From Anastrepha obliqua (lineage: Eukaryota > Arthropoda > Insecta > Diptera > Tephritidae), in the NCBI RefSeq assembly GCF_027943255.1, contig NC_072892.1:159590792-159654791 (forward strand): a DNA stretch of 64,000 bases, read 5' to 3'. Within the stretch, counting starts at the first letter, position 1; the number at the start of each line of letters is the position of its first letter. Made by a program: the position numbers and the translations under genes. The notes below the pieces were generated by a model. It searched no databases and was not told the DNA's origin. It saw nothing but the letters and a program-made list of their open reading frames with translations. Positions 19,880-30,399 of this stretch are shown here, one piece after another.

Positions 19880-21060
19880 TGTCTACTTCAGTCAACAATT
19901 GAGCCGAATGGTTCAACTCTTATACAATGAAGTTTCGTAAGATAACCGTCCACCTAACTGCCCAAGAGTGGCGAGTGCAGAGATCTCGAATGAAGGTGCT
20001 TCAATTACGATGAAGAATCTAAAAAATCGCAACACAACGAAATGATAAAATATGGCAACGAAGTTGTTTCAGAAGAATTTAGCAGATTGTTTCAAAAGCT
20101 TCTCGATACGGGCAGAGTTCCAATAGAATGAAAAAAAGCATCACAATATATAATATATATATAATTGGCGGGTACTGCCTTTTTGGGTGTTTGTACGAAC
20201 TCCTCCTCCTATTTGTGGTATGCGTCTTGATGTTGTTCCACAAATGGAGGGACCAACAGTTTTTCATGGCAGAAATACTCTCGGAGGTTTGCTATTGCCT
20301 GCCGAGGGGTGACCGCTATTAGAAAAAAACGTTTCCTGCATTTTGGTGTTCCACCGAGATTCGAATCTACAGAAGTTCTCTCTGAATTCCGAATGGTAGT
20401 CACCACCAGCCATTTGGCTACGACGGCCACTTACACATTTTTAAAAAAAGTCACAAAAATAACCCAAGTAATTATCGGGGTTTAACGTTATAGGAAAGCT
20501 ATTATCAAAAATTTTCGCTGAGAAAAGCATACGCGGGTATAAATAAAGAACAACAAGGCTTCAGGAAAGACCGATCGACAATCGATGCAATATTTATACT
20601 GAGACAAATGATTGAAAAATCCATAGAATTTAAGTGCCTTGCTTAACTTTGCATTGCAGACCTTGCAAAGGCATTTGACAGAGCAGTTTTTATAAATGTT
20701 ATGGACGTGTGGATATAATAACATCTTCAAAGATCTTTGATGAAGTACGAAATCAATCCGAAAAAGCCGCATGGGTGTCCGGGTGTTTACGCGATGGAAA
20801 AACAAATCAATGAGCATCAAAATACATAAGGCCAATTATGACATACGGAATTGAAATTCGAGCGGATACAACTACAACAGAGCGAATAATATCTACCGCC
20901 GAAATGCAAACGATGCTAGAAGTAGCTGGATACACAAGGCGCGATCTTGAATGAAATGAAGAGATACGAGAGATATGCGAAATCACTGACGTAATAAAGC
21001 GCAATTGCAAAAGATTGTTAACTTAAGACACCACGACTTCCAGGAAGACCACCAAAGCAT
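19880..21060 (+). pseudogene. RTE-like LINE, RT fragment split by a SINE
   Basis: Plus-strand reading: GNEVVSEEFSRLFQKLLDTG and RVPIEW just before the SINE (20040-20130). After it come KNNPSNYRG-like (about 20455-20480), NKEQQGFRKDRSTIDAIFIL (about 20545-20600), RQMIEKSIEFKC, then DLAKAFDRAVFINVMDVW (about 20660-20715), where the first RT catalytic Asp lies. MTYGIEIRADTTTTERIIST (about 20840-20900) and TMLEVAGYTRRDLE follow. The YADD region is missing, so there is an internal deletion between 20720 and 20800. Frames shift several times. Confidence 0.7.
20145..20428 (-). mobile_element. tRNA-derived SINE, copy c, inside the RTE-like LINE
   Basis: Head at 20428 (complement of GGCCGTCGTAGCCAAATGGC), then the B-box region GATTCGAA at about 20360. 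The body words and tail follow to the AT-rich end (ATATAATATATATATAATTGG) at 20145-20166. It lacks the segment between 'catgaaaaa' and 'ctgtaggtcc'. It splits the LINE coding between VPIEW and KNNPSNYRG. Confidence 0.85.
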
Positions 21061-21190
21061 TGATACGAATTTTGGACGCTTGGTTCCCGATCCGAATGAC
21101 GCAAGAATTCAATTTTTATTTTTATTTTTAATTTATAATATAATTTTTTATAATTAAGTTTTTATTTCTTTCGTTGATTTTTTTTCAACT

Positions 21191-21850
21191 TCTTCTTCTT
21201 CTTAATTGGCGCGATAACCGCTTACGCGATTTTGGCCGAGATTAACAAAGCGCGCCAGTCGTTTCTTTCTCGTGCTAACCGGCGCCAATTGGACACACCA
21301 AGTGAAGCCAAGTCCTTCTCCACATGATCTTTCCAACGCAGAGGAGGACTTCCTCTTCCTCTACTACCACCAGCTGGTATCGCATCGAATACTTTCAAAG
21401 CCGGAGCGTTTGTATCCATTCGGACGACATGACCCAGCCAACGAAGCCGCTGGATCTTTATTCGCTGCGCTATGTCTATGTCGTCGTAAAGCTCATACAG
21501 CTCATCGTTCCATCGTCTACGATATTCGCCGTTGCCAACGTGCAAATGTCCAAAAATCTTACGCAGAATCTTTCTCTCGAACACTCCAAGCGTCGCTTCA
21601 TCGGATGTTGTCATCGTCCAAGCTTCTGCGCCATATGTTAGGACGGGCATGATGAGTCTTGTAGAGTGTTAGTTTTGTTCGACGAGAGAGGACTTTACTG
21701 CTCAATTGCCTATTTAGTCCAAAGTAGCACTTGTTGGCAAGAGAGATTCTACGTTGGATTTCAAGGCTGACATTGTTATCGGTGTTAATGCTGGTTCCTA
21801 AATACACGAAGTCTTTTACAACCTCAAAATTATAACTGTCAACAGTGACG
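21191..21850 (-). mobile_element. RTE-A LINE, 5'-truncated copy
   Basis: Minus strand: KNVTVDSYNFEVVKDFVYLG, QRRISLANKCYFGLNRQLSS, one frame change at about 21650, then MPVLTYGAEAWTMTTSDEAT, GVFERKILRKIFGHLHVGNG, QRIKIQRLRWLGHVVRMDTN and ERNDWRALLISAKIA. It ends with the shared 3' terminus and AAG repeats at 21191-21205. Flanked by TTTTTCAACT at 21181-21190 and 21851-21860, a 10-bp target-site duplication. Very close in sequence to the copy at 36822. Confidence 0.9.
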
Positions 21851-22054
21851 TTTTTCAACTAATCTCGTAAAATATTCGGGCATAGCTCAGTAAGTATGAG
21901 TTATCCCTGCAATTTGGACTATATGACTCCGAAATACAATTGGGTGAAGAGATTCCGAACAACAATAAAAGAAGAGGGGTGGAAAAGAGGTATGAAACCT
22001 AACCCCAATGCGCTTAATATATTTATTGACGGCTCGAAAATTATGGACGGAGTA

Positions 22055-22814
22055 CAGGGTTGCCCATATTCGACGGACCAATGTGTATTTTGGCGGCCGC
22101 CGTAGCCGAATGGGTTGGTGCGTGCGAATCTCGGTGAAAGCAAAATTAATAAAAACATTTTTCTAATAGCGGTCGCCCCTCGGCAACCTATGACAAACCT
22201 CCGAGTGTATTTCTGCCATGAAAATGTTTCTCATAAAAATATCTGCCGTTCGGAGTCGGCTTGAAACTGTAGGTCCCTCCATTTGTGGAACAACATCAAG
22301 ACGCACACCACAAATAGGAGGAGGAGCTCGGCCAAACACCTAACAGAAGTGTACGCCCCAATTATTTACAATATTTTTTTTAATGTGTATTTTGGGCCCA
22401 TTCCAATCGACGAGGCTTGTCCGCAGGCAACAATCTTTGCGTCAATTAAATCTTATACGGGAATAAATGCAAATCAATGCGGATAATTCGTTGTAAAGTG
22501 GGTCGGTTTTGATTTGGCCTCTTTGGATTAGAAAGAGCATCACCAGTCGAAAACCTTTCGTACAAACGTTTAATGGTGTTCTTAGAAGGCGCACTTTTAA
22601 CATTATTTAATTTTTTATACGCACGTTGAGTTTTCACAATTGACTTCTTTTGTTGAATGTAAATTTCAACAATTTGGGAGCGCTCGCATGGCGTGTACTG
22701 TTCCATGGTAAAAATCTGCTTGGACTGACGCTTCGGTATGTCATTAAGCGATCTGACGTCTCTGTCAAAAGATACAGGGTTGCCAGATGGGTCCGTCGAA
22801 TATTGACAACCCTG
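22055..22814 (-). mobile_element. Tc1/mariner (DD41D-like) deletion derivative carrying a SINE
   Basis: The 25-bp inverted ends differ at two positions. The left begins CAGGGTTGCCCATATTCGAC at 22055, and the right ends ..GACAACCCTG at 22814. TA stands at 22053-22054 and 22815-22816. Inside on the minus strand is a transposase N-terminus: MEQYTPCERSQIVEIYIQQK, KTQRAYKKLNNVKSAPSKNT, IKRLYERFSTGDALSNPKRP. It jumps to a linker (LFPYKI, then a stop) and ends at EWAQNTH. The catalytic domain is deleted. The SINE at 22094-22381 sits near the left end. A second outward CAGGGTTGCC at 22775 lies just inside the right end. Confidence 0.85.
22094..22381 (+). mobile_element. tRNA-derived SINE, copy d, with perfect target-site duplication
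   Basis: Head CGGCCGCCGTAGCCGAATGG at 22094. About 40 bp between the A box and the B box are lost. The full body follows ('ctaatagcggtcgcccctcg', 'ctgccgttcggagtcggctt', 'catttgtggaacaacatcaa', 'gacgcacaccacaaatagga') and an AATTATTTACAATATTTTTT tail. Flanked by AATGTGTATTTTGG at 22080-22093 and 22382-22395, a 14-bp perfect duplication typical of LINE-driven insertion. Confidence 0.92.
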
Positions 22815-23490
22815 TAGGTGCGGAGATTTATTGCGCAGAGCTGGACATCAGGCGGCCAATTATGCTCCTTGACCATTGCAGTATTTTTCAAGCAGAAGTC
22901 TTTGCGGTAAGAAAGGCTGCAGAAATAGCACTAGCAAGGACATCGAGCAACTCCAACATAAATATATACGTTGACGATCAAGCGGCAATAAAGGCAATAA
23001 ACTTATATGAAATTTCATCTATATAAAAACGTTCTTAAGCGAAATTGTAGATGAGATTGCCGAGAGCGCTGTTTACATACAATTCTAACAAGAAAACCAC
23101 ATACTGAAACCTCTAAATACGGTATACTATACAAAGACGTCGCTGCGGACATGAAAATACGGATGGACAGGAGGTGGCATTATCTACAATAAAGATGAAG
23201 AAGAAAAATCGGTTCGACTTTCTATTATGGATACGCTCAGTAAAAAGCAGAGCCTTACGGTGTATCTGCAGAGAAACGAAATAAGTGATGAACTTTGAAC
23301 GCTAAGCCTCTGCCACTATGCCGCTCTGACTAAGGCGCGATTTTGTTATCTTCGAAAAATACTTCTTTGTATGCCTAGCGGCATGTCAAACGACGTCAAA
23401 ATTCACAATCGAGCTCTCTTAGTTGTTAAATTTTAGGGGGAACTAAAGAGAAAATTAGTACCTCTGAGCAACTAGTTGTACCCCAAGTTG

Positions 23491-23543
23491 CCATTGACTG
23501 CCGAGGGGCGACCGCTATTAGAAAAATGGCTACGGCGGCCGCC
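23491..23543 (-). mobile_element. Minimal SINE remnant, copy e
   Basis: Only 53 bp of the SINE remain: the complement of GGCGGCCGCCGTAGCCAT fused to the 'ctaatagcggtcgcccctcg' word. The B box and the distal body are lost. It lies between near-identical GTACCCCAAGTTG (23478-23490) and GTACCCCAAGTGG (23558-23570), which may be its insertion duplication. Confidence 0.7.
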
Positions 23544-23574
23544 AAGTGGTACTAAGTGTACCCCAAGTGGTGAC

Positions 23575-25735
23575 CTGAAAAAACCTACTCGTGTTATACA
23601 TACACACGATGTCATTGATTGCCACAGAGTCAAGCTAGGAAGAGCGGCATAATTGTTGGTGTATGTACTTAGCCGCCAAAAATGACGAACTTTTTCATTA
23701 TGCTCCTCTTCAATTGATTTACAAGCAAAGTTTAGGTTGAATAGATTAATGAGATGCCTTTCAAAGTCTTGCACACAAATAAGACTTTACATTGAAAGAT
23801 GTTAAAGCCACCTGCGGCCACGGTGAATGCACAGGCTTTGCACAAATTCAAAAATTCAATAATGCAGAAAATATGAAAAACAAAAAAGCAATAAAATAAA
23901 ATGAAAATAAGATAAAAATAAAATATGAGCAAAATAAATAAATATATAGTAAAGAGCATAACGAGAAAATTATAAATTTTAAAGCTCTTATAAGCATAGA
24001 CATTGTATGGGTATTTGCAGTGAAAAGCTGCCGCAAGTATAGAAGTATTTATGTATGTATTCGTATGTAGTTTACACTTTTATTGCATGGAAGTGCATTT
24101 GCTCTTCTTTGCGGAGTTTTGAATTATTACTTTTCTTTCTCTTGTAGTTATTTTAGTTGCCGCATGCCACATTTCAGCGAAACTACAACAGTTTTCTATG
24201 CAGTTTGTGCAGCGAGGCTTCTGTTTATAATTGATGGCAATTTTATTAAAATTTAAAATTTTTTAAATTTTATAAAAAATATTTGCAGTAATTAGAACTG
24301 CATTAGCTAAAAAACTAGGATAGATAAACAAAAAAATTATTTAAAAATTTGGAAAAAAATATTCTCTCCATTTCCCTGTAAGAATTAGTTTAAAATTCTT
24401 TTTAGTCAGTTTTCCAATTTCCTGAACTGTAAAAGTCGATAGATATTACGCTTCTATAGTAAATACTTACATTGTTTATCTGCTTTGATATGCTGTTGTT
24501 GTTGTAGCATAAATTTTTCCCATGCATTTAATTGGAATGCTGCTGAAGTGACAGCCCTGGGCGCCATTTGGAGCAACCCAGTTGTACAATACAACAACTT
24601 ACAGTGACTAAAATTTTATTAATAAAAAAAAGTATAAATATAATAATGTTTTGGTGAAAATAAAAACCATTTTTAGGGTACATAAATGCTCAACATTCTA
24701 AATTTAGTTTAATTGGAATCTTGTCTCAGGTTCGCTGATATCGACGTCTGAATTGTTGACTGCTAAAACTATTTCTTTTTTTGTCCCGTGCGAATGCTTT
24801 GGTTTTTTGTAATTCTTTTGAAACGAAAAATTTCCCTAAAATCAACTTTAGCAGCAACTACAGGACTAATTAAGAGCTATAGGTTAAGTCTATTATCAAA
24901 AATTATGAAAAAAAACCTATTCATTTTAAATATGTACAGCGCTCACGATCGACATGATGGAGGTGCCTATATCGAGTGATTTGTCCAATGTTCGTTTGCG
25001 ATGTTCTCTTTAAACAGGCGGAAAGCAAATCTGACGAAAAGTAGATCTTAAAAAAGAGTTTGGGTTGAAGTGAGTAACGAGTTGTTTTAAGAATCCACTG
25101 CTTGCAACGTTAAATATTAGAAGACTGTTATTATTTATTGCATTTTACAAATTGAAGGAGCACTCCCTTATCGAGTGATCCAAGTATTTTGGGCACTGCC
25201 TTAAATTTTTTTTTTGTGAAAATTGGTTCCCTTGTACTCTTGAGTACAATAAGAAGCACAATGAAAAAAAATTAAAGAATATATTGTAGTAATTTCGAAA
25301 TGTAGGTATTTAATATTGAAAATTTGGATACAGAGTTTTAAAAACAATTTTGTTTTCAATTTTTAATGTAAAATAAAATTTTAACATTTTTTGTAAATTT
25401 TTTTGTATGACTTAATTTTTTTGTATAATTTAATTTTTTAGATTGTTAATTTAATTCGTTTTTTTAAATTTGGAAAAAAACCTTATTTACAATATGAAGT
25501 AAAATGAAACAAAATTTTTTAAATGCAGTAATTTCGAGATTTATTCAATGTTAAAAATTTTGATACAGAGTTTTTTTAAAAACAATTGTTTTTTTTTTAG
25601 TTTTTAGTATAAGATAAAGTTTTCAAATTTTTTTTTTATTTTTTAATACCACTTTACTTTTTTTACATTTAACATTTTAAAATTTTCATTTATAATTTTT
25701 CATTTTTCTCGTTTTATTAAATTTTTCAAATATAG
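23575..25735. other. AT-rich spacer
   Basis: No gene recognised. Long A/T runs at about 23860-23960 and 25200-25730. At about 24493-24600, 'gttgttgttgtagcataaat' followed by 'ggaatgctgctgaagtgaca' resembles, from memory, a repeat common in fly genomes. I give that low weight. The pyrimidine-rich end at 25690-25735 may be an intron end before the candidate exon. Confidence 0.4.
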
Positions 25736-25961
25736 GAAATTGAATTAAAATTAAATTAAAAAAATGTGTAAAACGACGAAAAGCAATACGAATACAAATA
25801 CTCATAAAAGCAACCACAACTACAACGATTTAGATGCTAACAATGATATGTCGGATGAATTGAGCGCGTACAGCTCGGAGGAAGACGAGGTGACATCACG
25901 AAAATCGCGAAAAATACAGCAAACTGATGCTGCGGATTACGAGGATGGGGGCGGAATGTAA
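25736..25961 (+). CDS. Candidate host exon, acidic/Asn-rich protein start
   Basis: A pyrimidine-rich tract ending ATTTTTCAAATATAG at 25735 is a good splice acceptor. The ATG at 25764 follows an A-rich leader and opens 65 codons. These are polar and rich in Asn, Ser, Thr and acidic residues: NTNTNTHKSNHNYNDLDANN, then MSDELSAYSSEEDEVTSRKS and TDAADYEDGGG. A possible donor GTAAAA lies at 25958, or the frame ends at TAA 25959. The stretch is clearly less AT-rich than its surroundings and uses mixed third positions, unlike chance frames nearby. No family recognised, and no TE motif seen. It could be the first coding exon of a nuclear regulatory gene, but that is a guess. Confidence 0.4.
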
Positions 25962-26118
25962 AAATGTAAATTAATTTGTGTGCAAGTAAATTACAAGTGA
26001 TATTTTCATATTTGAGCCGTAAGCCCTGGCAGCTAGTGCTCCTTTTTTTTATTGTAAAATAATAATTTATTGTTATTTTCCATATATTAAATTAATTAAT
26101 TAATTAATTTTTCATTTT

Positions 26119-26853
26119 CATTTATACCTATACTTATACTTATATTTATACTTATACTTATACTTATACTTATACTTATACTTATACTTATACTTATACT
26201 TATACTTATACTTATACTTATACTTATACTTATACTTATACTTATACTTATACTTATACTTATACTTATACTTATACTTATACTTATACTTATACTTATA
26301 CTTATACTTATACTTATACTTATACTTATACTTATACTTATACTTATACTTATACTTATACTTATACTTATACTTATACTTATACTTATACTTATACTTA
26401 TACTTATACTTATACTTATACTTATACTTATACTTATACTTATACTTATACTTATACTTATACTTATACTTATACTTATACTTATACTTATACTTATACT
26501 TATACTTATACTTATACTTATACTTATACTTATACTTATACTTATACTTATACTTATACTTATACTTATACTTATACTTATACTTATACTTATACTTATA
26601 CTTATACTTATACTTATACTTATACTTATACTTATACTTATACTTATACTTATACTTATACTTATACTTATACTTATACTTATACTTATACTTATACTTA
26701 TACTTATACTTATACTTATACTTATACTTATACTTATACTTATACTTATACTTATACTTATACTTATCCTTATACTTATACTTATACTTATACTTATACT
26801 TATACTTATACTTATACTTATACTTATACTTATACTTATACTTATACTTATAC
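26119..26853. repeat. Hexanucleotide (TACTTA)n array, about 120 units
   Basis: Period 6 holds without slippage for about 700 bp. Apart from a few variants at the left edge (TATACC, TATATT), the only interior change seen is a C at 26768. On the minus strand it reads as an unbroken (Ser-Ile)n frame, which is a by-product of the repeat. It is preceded by (TAAT)n at 26088-26107. Such purity implies recent expansion. Confidence 0.97.
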
Positions 26854-27309
26854 TTTTTTTGTAATTATTGAAAAAATACCCCTCCTTCCTGATTTTTGTC
26901 TTATGTGTCTCAATAAGAGGTGAGCTATGCTCAGTAATCCTTGAAAGTTTCATAGTGGAATTTCCATAACTTTTCGAATTATACTCAGAAAGATAAGATT
27001 TCGTGTAAAAAAAGTCTGATACAATTTTATGACTTTGTATGGGTTGAGCGTATCAGATATGGAAAATACTAAATATAATCTCACAATTTTTTTCAAACGG
27101 CACGAAAAATTTAACCATTTTGCTTAGAATACTTCCAATCACGAACAAATATCTTTCGAATAACGATCGCTCTTCGGAAAGCAAGTCTGTTGTGGCTATG
27201 AAAAATATGCTTCCCTAAAAAAACTGCCTTTTGAAATTGGGGTTTAAACGGGCTTAAATATATGCAATAAGACATCAATCAAATATCTTCCAAGACTTGT
27301 AAATTTTTT
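26854..27309. other. Spacer with a possible very old SINE relic
   Basis: At about 27153-27250, 'tttcgaataacgatcgctct..cgg..gcaa' followed by 'ctatgaaaaatatgcttccc' and 'aaactgccttttgaaattgg' parallels the SINE body order with many changes. Low confidence; otherwise nothing seen. Confidence 0.3.
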
Positions 27310-27660
27310 TCCTTGTTCACTCCTCTCGGGAGCATAGGGCTTCGACAAGACTCTTCCATCGTACACGGTGCTGTGCTGTTGTTTTTGCACCGTCCCATGA
27401 GATGTGGGCATCTCCTAGTTCGCGCAACATCGACCTTCTCCAAGTAATCTTTGGCCCTCCGGGACCTCTGCTCTCTTGCGAGTTCCAGTCCAGTGCCATT
27501 CTCGTGATGCTATCTGGTGGTTTTCTCAATGTGTGACCTATCCATCGCCACTTTCTGCGTTTGATTTACCTAAGGGTGGGCTCCTCGTTCGTTAATCTCC
27601 ACAGTGCGTCGCTACTGATTGGCAAATACGAGTTGCCAAATTTTCAAGCACTCTGCTAAA
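27310..27660 (-). pseudogene. RTE/BovB-like LINE C-terminal end (family RTE-B)
   Basis: Minus strand: SSDALWRLTNEEPTLR-like and RKWRWIGHT-like (27530-27620), then MRKPPDSITRMALDWNSQES, PKITWRRSMLRELGDAHISW and DGAKTTAQHRVRWKSLVEAL down to 27317. It ends in AAGGAAAAAAAT. Same family as 12348-12940. Heavily 5'-truncated. Confidence 0.8.
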
Positions 27661-28509
27661 TCTGACTCCACTGAAACAGCTGAATGGTCTGAGTTATTTT
27701 GGCTTTGAAAGAATCAGTTGATTGGCAATTTTTTGTATAGGCCTGTGACATCAGAAAAAACCTGACCTTGAATCAATCATAATATAGTTTTATAACTTTG
27801 ATTTCATACTGATTGGGCATCACTGACTGGATCATAAACAGGAACAGAGGCCGCCTGAATAATAGGGCCATCCGAATCCGTCCCGCTTGGACCCGTTTCT
27901 ATTAAAATCCTTTCATTTGGAATTGGCCAACTTTAGATCATACAAATAACAACTACACATCCTTTTTATACCTAGTATTTCAAATAACACTCCAGTATTT
28001 TAAAATCCGAAAATCGAATGCTTCTCTTAATCTTGAAACCTTTAATTTTCAAAGCCGGTTTAGTGTCTGGATATCTGTAGTAAGAACCACAATGGATTTA
28101 AATATTATAGAACTTCTTTAAATCTGGCATGCGAATTTTTCTCTACCACGTCCAAGGTCAGATACCCTGTCAAAATCGCACATACTTACATATAATTATG
28201 AATCAGTACTTGTATTATGTCACACCCCATACATATTTTCCTATTTTCCACAACAATGTTCATGCTGCACTTGCTACTTAGTGGTCGTGCTATGCTCGTC
28301 ACGTTTCGTAGTTATTGATATACACTCCATGTGCAGATTAGTAAAAATGCTGTAAGTTCTTCTCAGACTCCTCGTGTGATACAATTACTGCCACTTTTAC
28401 GCCATTTTGCACACACGTACACACTTAAACACAATTTTATATACACAGTTACACGTGTGTATGTATTTTGTAAGCACCACACATACTCATATTTAATGGC
28501 TACCCGTAG
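27661..28509. other. Spacer
   Basis: No gene recognised. The 5-bp CGTAG at 28505-28509 is the left half of the duplication around the next element. Confidence 0.4.
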
Positions 28510-29879
28510 CACACTGTGACTTTTTATCGTTTTAGGATGCCAAAATTAAAAAAAAAAAGTTCTGCGAAAATGATTTTCTTTCGGTATGTTGTGTAAAAAT
28601 GACCAAATTTTACGACAGTGTACTCAAAATTTATCAAAACAATAGTTTTAAGAAAGATAACCGTTTACAAACACAAGCCGGTGCGTCAATTGAATAATTT
28701 TTATTTATTATCCGAACATCGCTGTGAAGTTTGTCAAAAGATATAATACGAATAAGTATCAATTTCATAAAATTGAGTATTTGCTGATTAAATTTCAACA
28801 ATTTTGTACTTCAGGGGTAAGTAAGAGGATTATAAAGTTTTTACTATCGATACAAATCCGCTCAGTAAAATATCACTAAAACAGCCATAGCTTAATATTA
28901 TTTTTGATATTTTACTGAGAAAAACTTATATTGGTCCATCGAGTTCCGTCCATTCTTTAACAACGAAACGACCTTTAGGATTCTGTGTTTCAGATACTGG
29001 AATAAAATTTTGCTACAATTTGCTATCACAGCTTTAAAAGAAGTTTTCATGGCGATTCCTCGGAAAGAACTTTTTGAAATTTGGCTGACGAGCTCAAAAG
29101 AAACGCGTCGTGATGCGGTGTTAGAGAAAATTTTTGCGGTGATCGGAAGAGACGTGGATACTAAAAACCTAGGAGAGCGTATAAAAAAACTGTGTTACCA
29201 ATTTTCTTCAAAGTGGGCGGAATTTTGCCGAGTTAAGGTCCGTGTTCTAGCCCGTAATTATAGTTGGTTTTCCAAGAGTGTAGACTTTGGAAAATACCGT
29301 CTTGATGTTGGGCCATCAACTTCATCCTCTATTAGATCCAATGTAGGTAGACCACATGTGGCGTTTTCCGATTCTTCTCTTCGCACAACGAAAAGAAAAG
29401 CAAAGAGTCTTTTAGCAGTATCAAATAGCGAACAAGTGCTAATGGCGGCAGAAATGGGACTTAGATCAAACGGTAAGAGAAATTCCGCAATATTATTTAA
29501 AGAGCTGTGTTTGTCTTCACCGTCAAGAGGTATTGTGATTATCTCCTTCATTGAGCAGTATAATGTAGTATAAAAAGGTACCCAGGGGCTGAATGAAATC
29601 TTTTAAATATTAGTCATAAGCCTCTAAGCTAAAGTTAAGAAATCTAAACAATTTGTATTTAAATTGGCACTGGAAAATGCTTTTAAAGTAGAAAATATGA
29701 TTATGTGAAATTTTACCTTATATGTGGGCAAGGAGAAAAAGTGGGCGTATCACTCTCATTTTTATTCTCAAATCAGATTTAGGTATCTGCAACCACACTG
29801 CAAAATTTGAAATTAATTGCTCCATTGGTTTGGCTGTTATTAATTTTGGCATCCTAAAAGTGAAAAAAGTCACACTGTG
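28510..29879 (+). mobile_element. Transib-like DNA transposon, deletion derivative
   Basis: 1,370 bp with inverted ends matching at 35 of the outer 40 positions. The left begins CACACTGTGACTTTTT. The right, read inward, begins CACAGTGTGACTTTTT. Both continue TTTTAGGATGCCAAAATTAA. It is flanked by a 5-bp direct repeat CGTAG (28505-28509 and 29880-29884). Transib elements are known for 5-bp duplications and ends of the form CACWRTG. The right end gives exactly CACAGTG, the same seven bases as the V(D)J signal heptamer. One ORF lies inside (29049-29573). The catalytic core is missing. Confidence 0.65.
29049..29573 (+). CDS. Transposase N-terminal domain-like protein of the Transib-like element
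   Basis: Open from ATG 29049 (MAIPRKELFEIWLTSSKETR) for about 174 codons. Middle part: FSSKWAEFCRVKVRVLARNY followed by WFSKSVDFG. Then a low-complexity STSSS linker leads to VGRPHVAFSDSSLRTTKRKA, LLAVSNSEQVLMAAEMGLRS and NGKRNSAILFKELCLSSPSR. A GRP.K.F...S.R.KRRK..L-type block followed by S.E.L..AA.M.LRS.GK is, from memory, the N-terminal region of many arthropod Transib-type (RAG1-like) transposases. This recall cannot be verified here. The RAG-like CDG catalytic part is absent, and the frame runs out into the right end region. A 3' splice-like TTTCAG lies at 28988-28993. Confidence 0.5.
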   Translation: MAIPRKELFEIWLTSSKETRRDAVLEKIFAVIGRDVDTKNLGERIKKLCYQFSSKWAEFCRVKVRVLARNYSWFSKSVDFGKYRLDVGPSTSSSIRSNVGRPHVAFSDSSLRTTKRKAKSLLAVSNSEQVLMAAEMGLRSNGKRNSAILFKELCLSSPSRGIVIISFIEQYNVV

Positions 29880-29884
29880 CGTAG

Positions 29885-30399
29885 GTAGATGTGAGTGAGT
29901 TGATCCCTTCATTGCAAACGGCACCGCAACTGGCACTGTTGCCAACTTAATAGCCATCTAAAGTGTTGAAATAATAGTGTTTCTTCATTGCGAATACCTC
30001 TCGTCTTGTTGACTTGCCTCCAACGCCCACAAGGACGCCCACGCAATGATGTAAAGGTATTTAATTTCAATCATAAAGCTATGCTGGGCTTATGCAATTC
30101 CCAATTTAATAGTGGCGGGGCATATTAATGGAATCTTTAGATGCGTGGGAAATGACCAATGACAATGTATTGATTATCCAAACCAGACTGCAGTTATGTA
30201 ATATATTTGCAAGAGTGTATGTAGGTGCACACTACGTTTCAAGTATTGAGTGTTTTGTGGGTCAAATAAAATATTCATGTTTGCAATAATTAATTACAAA
30301 TTTTGCGAGAATCGAATTTGCCTGCAAAAAGGTGATTTCTATTTCAACTTTGAAGCTCTCAATATGAGAGTCGGGTCAATATTTTTCACAGAAGGTTAA
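29885..30399. other. Spacer
   Basis: No gene or element recognised. Confidence 0.4.

Larger units (their letters stand above)
21862..23330 (+). pseudogene. LINE fragment with RNase H (R1/I-group), split by a TA-flanked transposon
   Basis: YMTPKYNWVKRFRTTIKEEG and NPNALNIFIDGSKIMDGV lead into RNase H. The reading is cut at 22053 by a Tc1/mariner-type element. It resumes at 22817 as GAEIYCAELDIRRPIMLLDH, CSIFQAEVFAVRKAAEIALA and NINIYVDDQAAIKAINL. Removing the element and one TA gives DGSKIMDGVGAEIYC in frame, the expected RNase H spacing. The later part (to about 23330) is decayed. The family differs from the LOA-type copies. Confidence 0.8.

Noticed and set aside
26096..26953. 285-codon minus-strand frame encoding (Ser-Ile)n
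   Set aside because: It is only the translation of the TACTTA hexanucleotide array; a 6-base repeat stays open by itself.
28510..29879. hAT element because the ends contain CA(C/G)TG
   Set aside because: The 8-bp flanks expected for hAT do not match when the end is set at CAGTG, whereas a 5-bp CGTAG match exists at CACAGTG/CACACTG.
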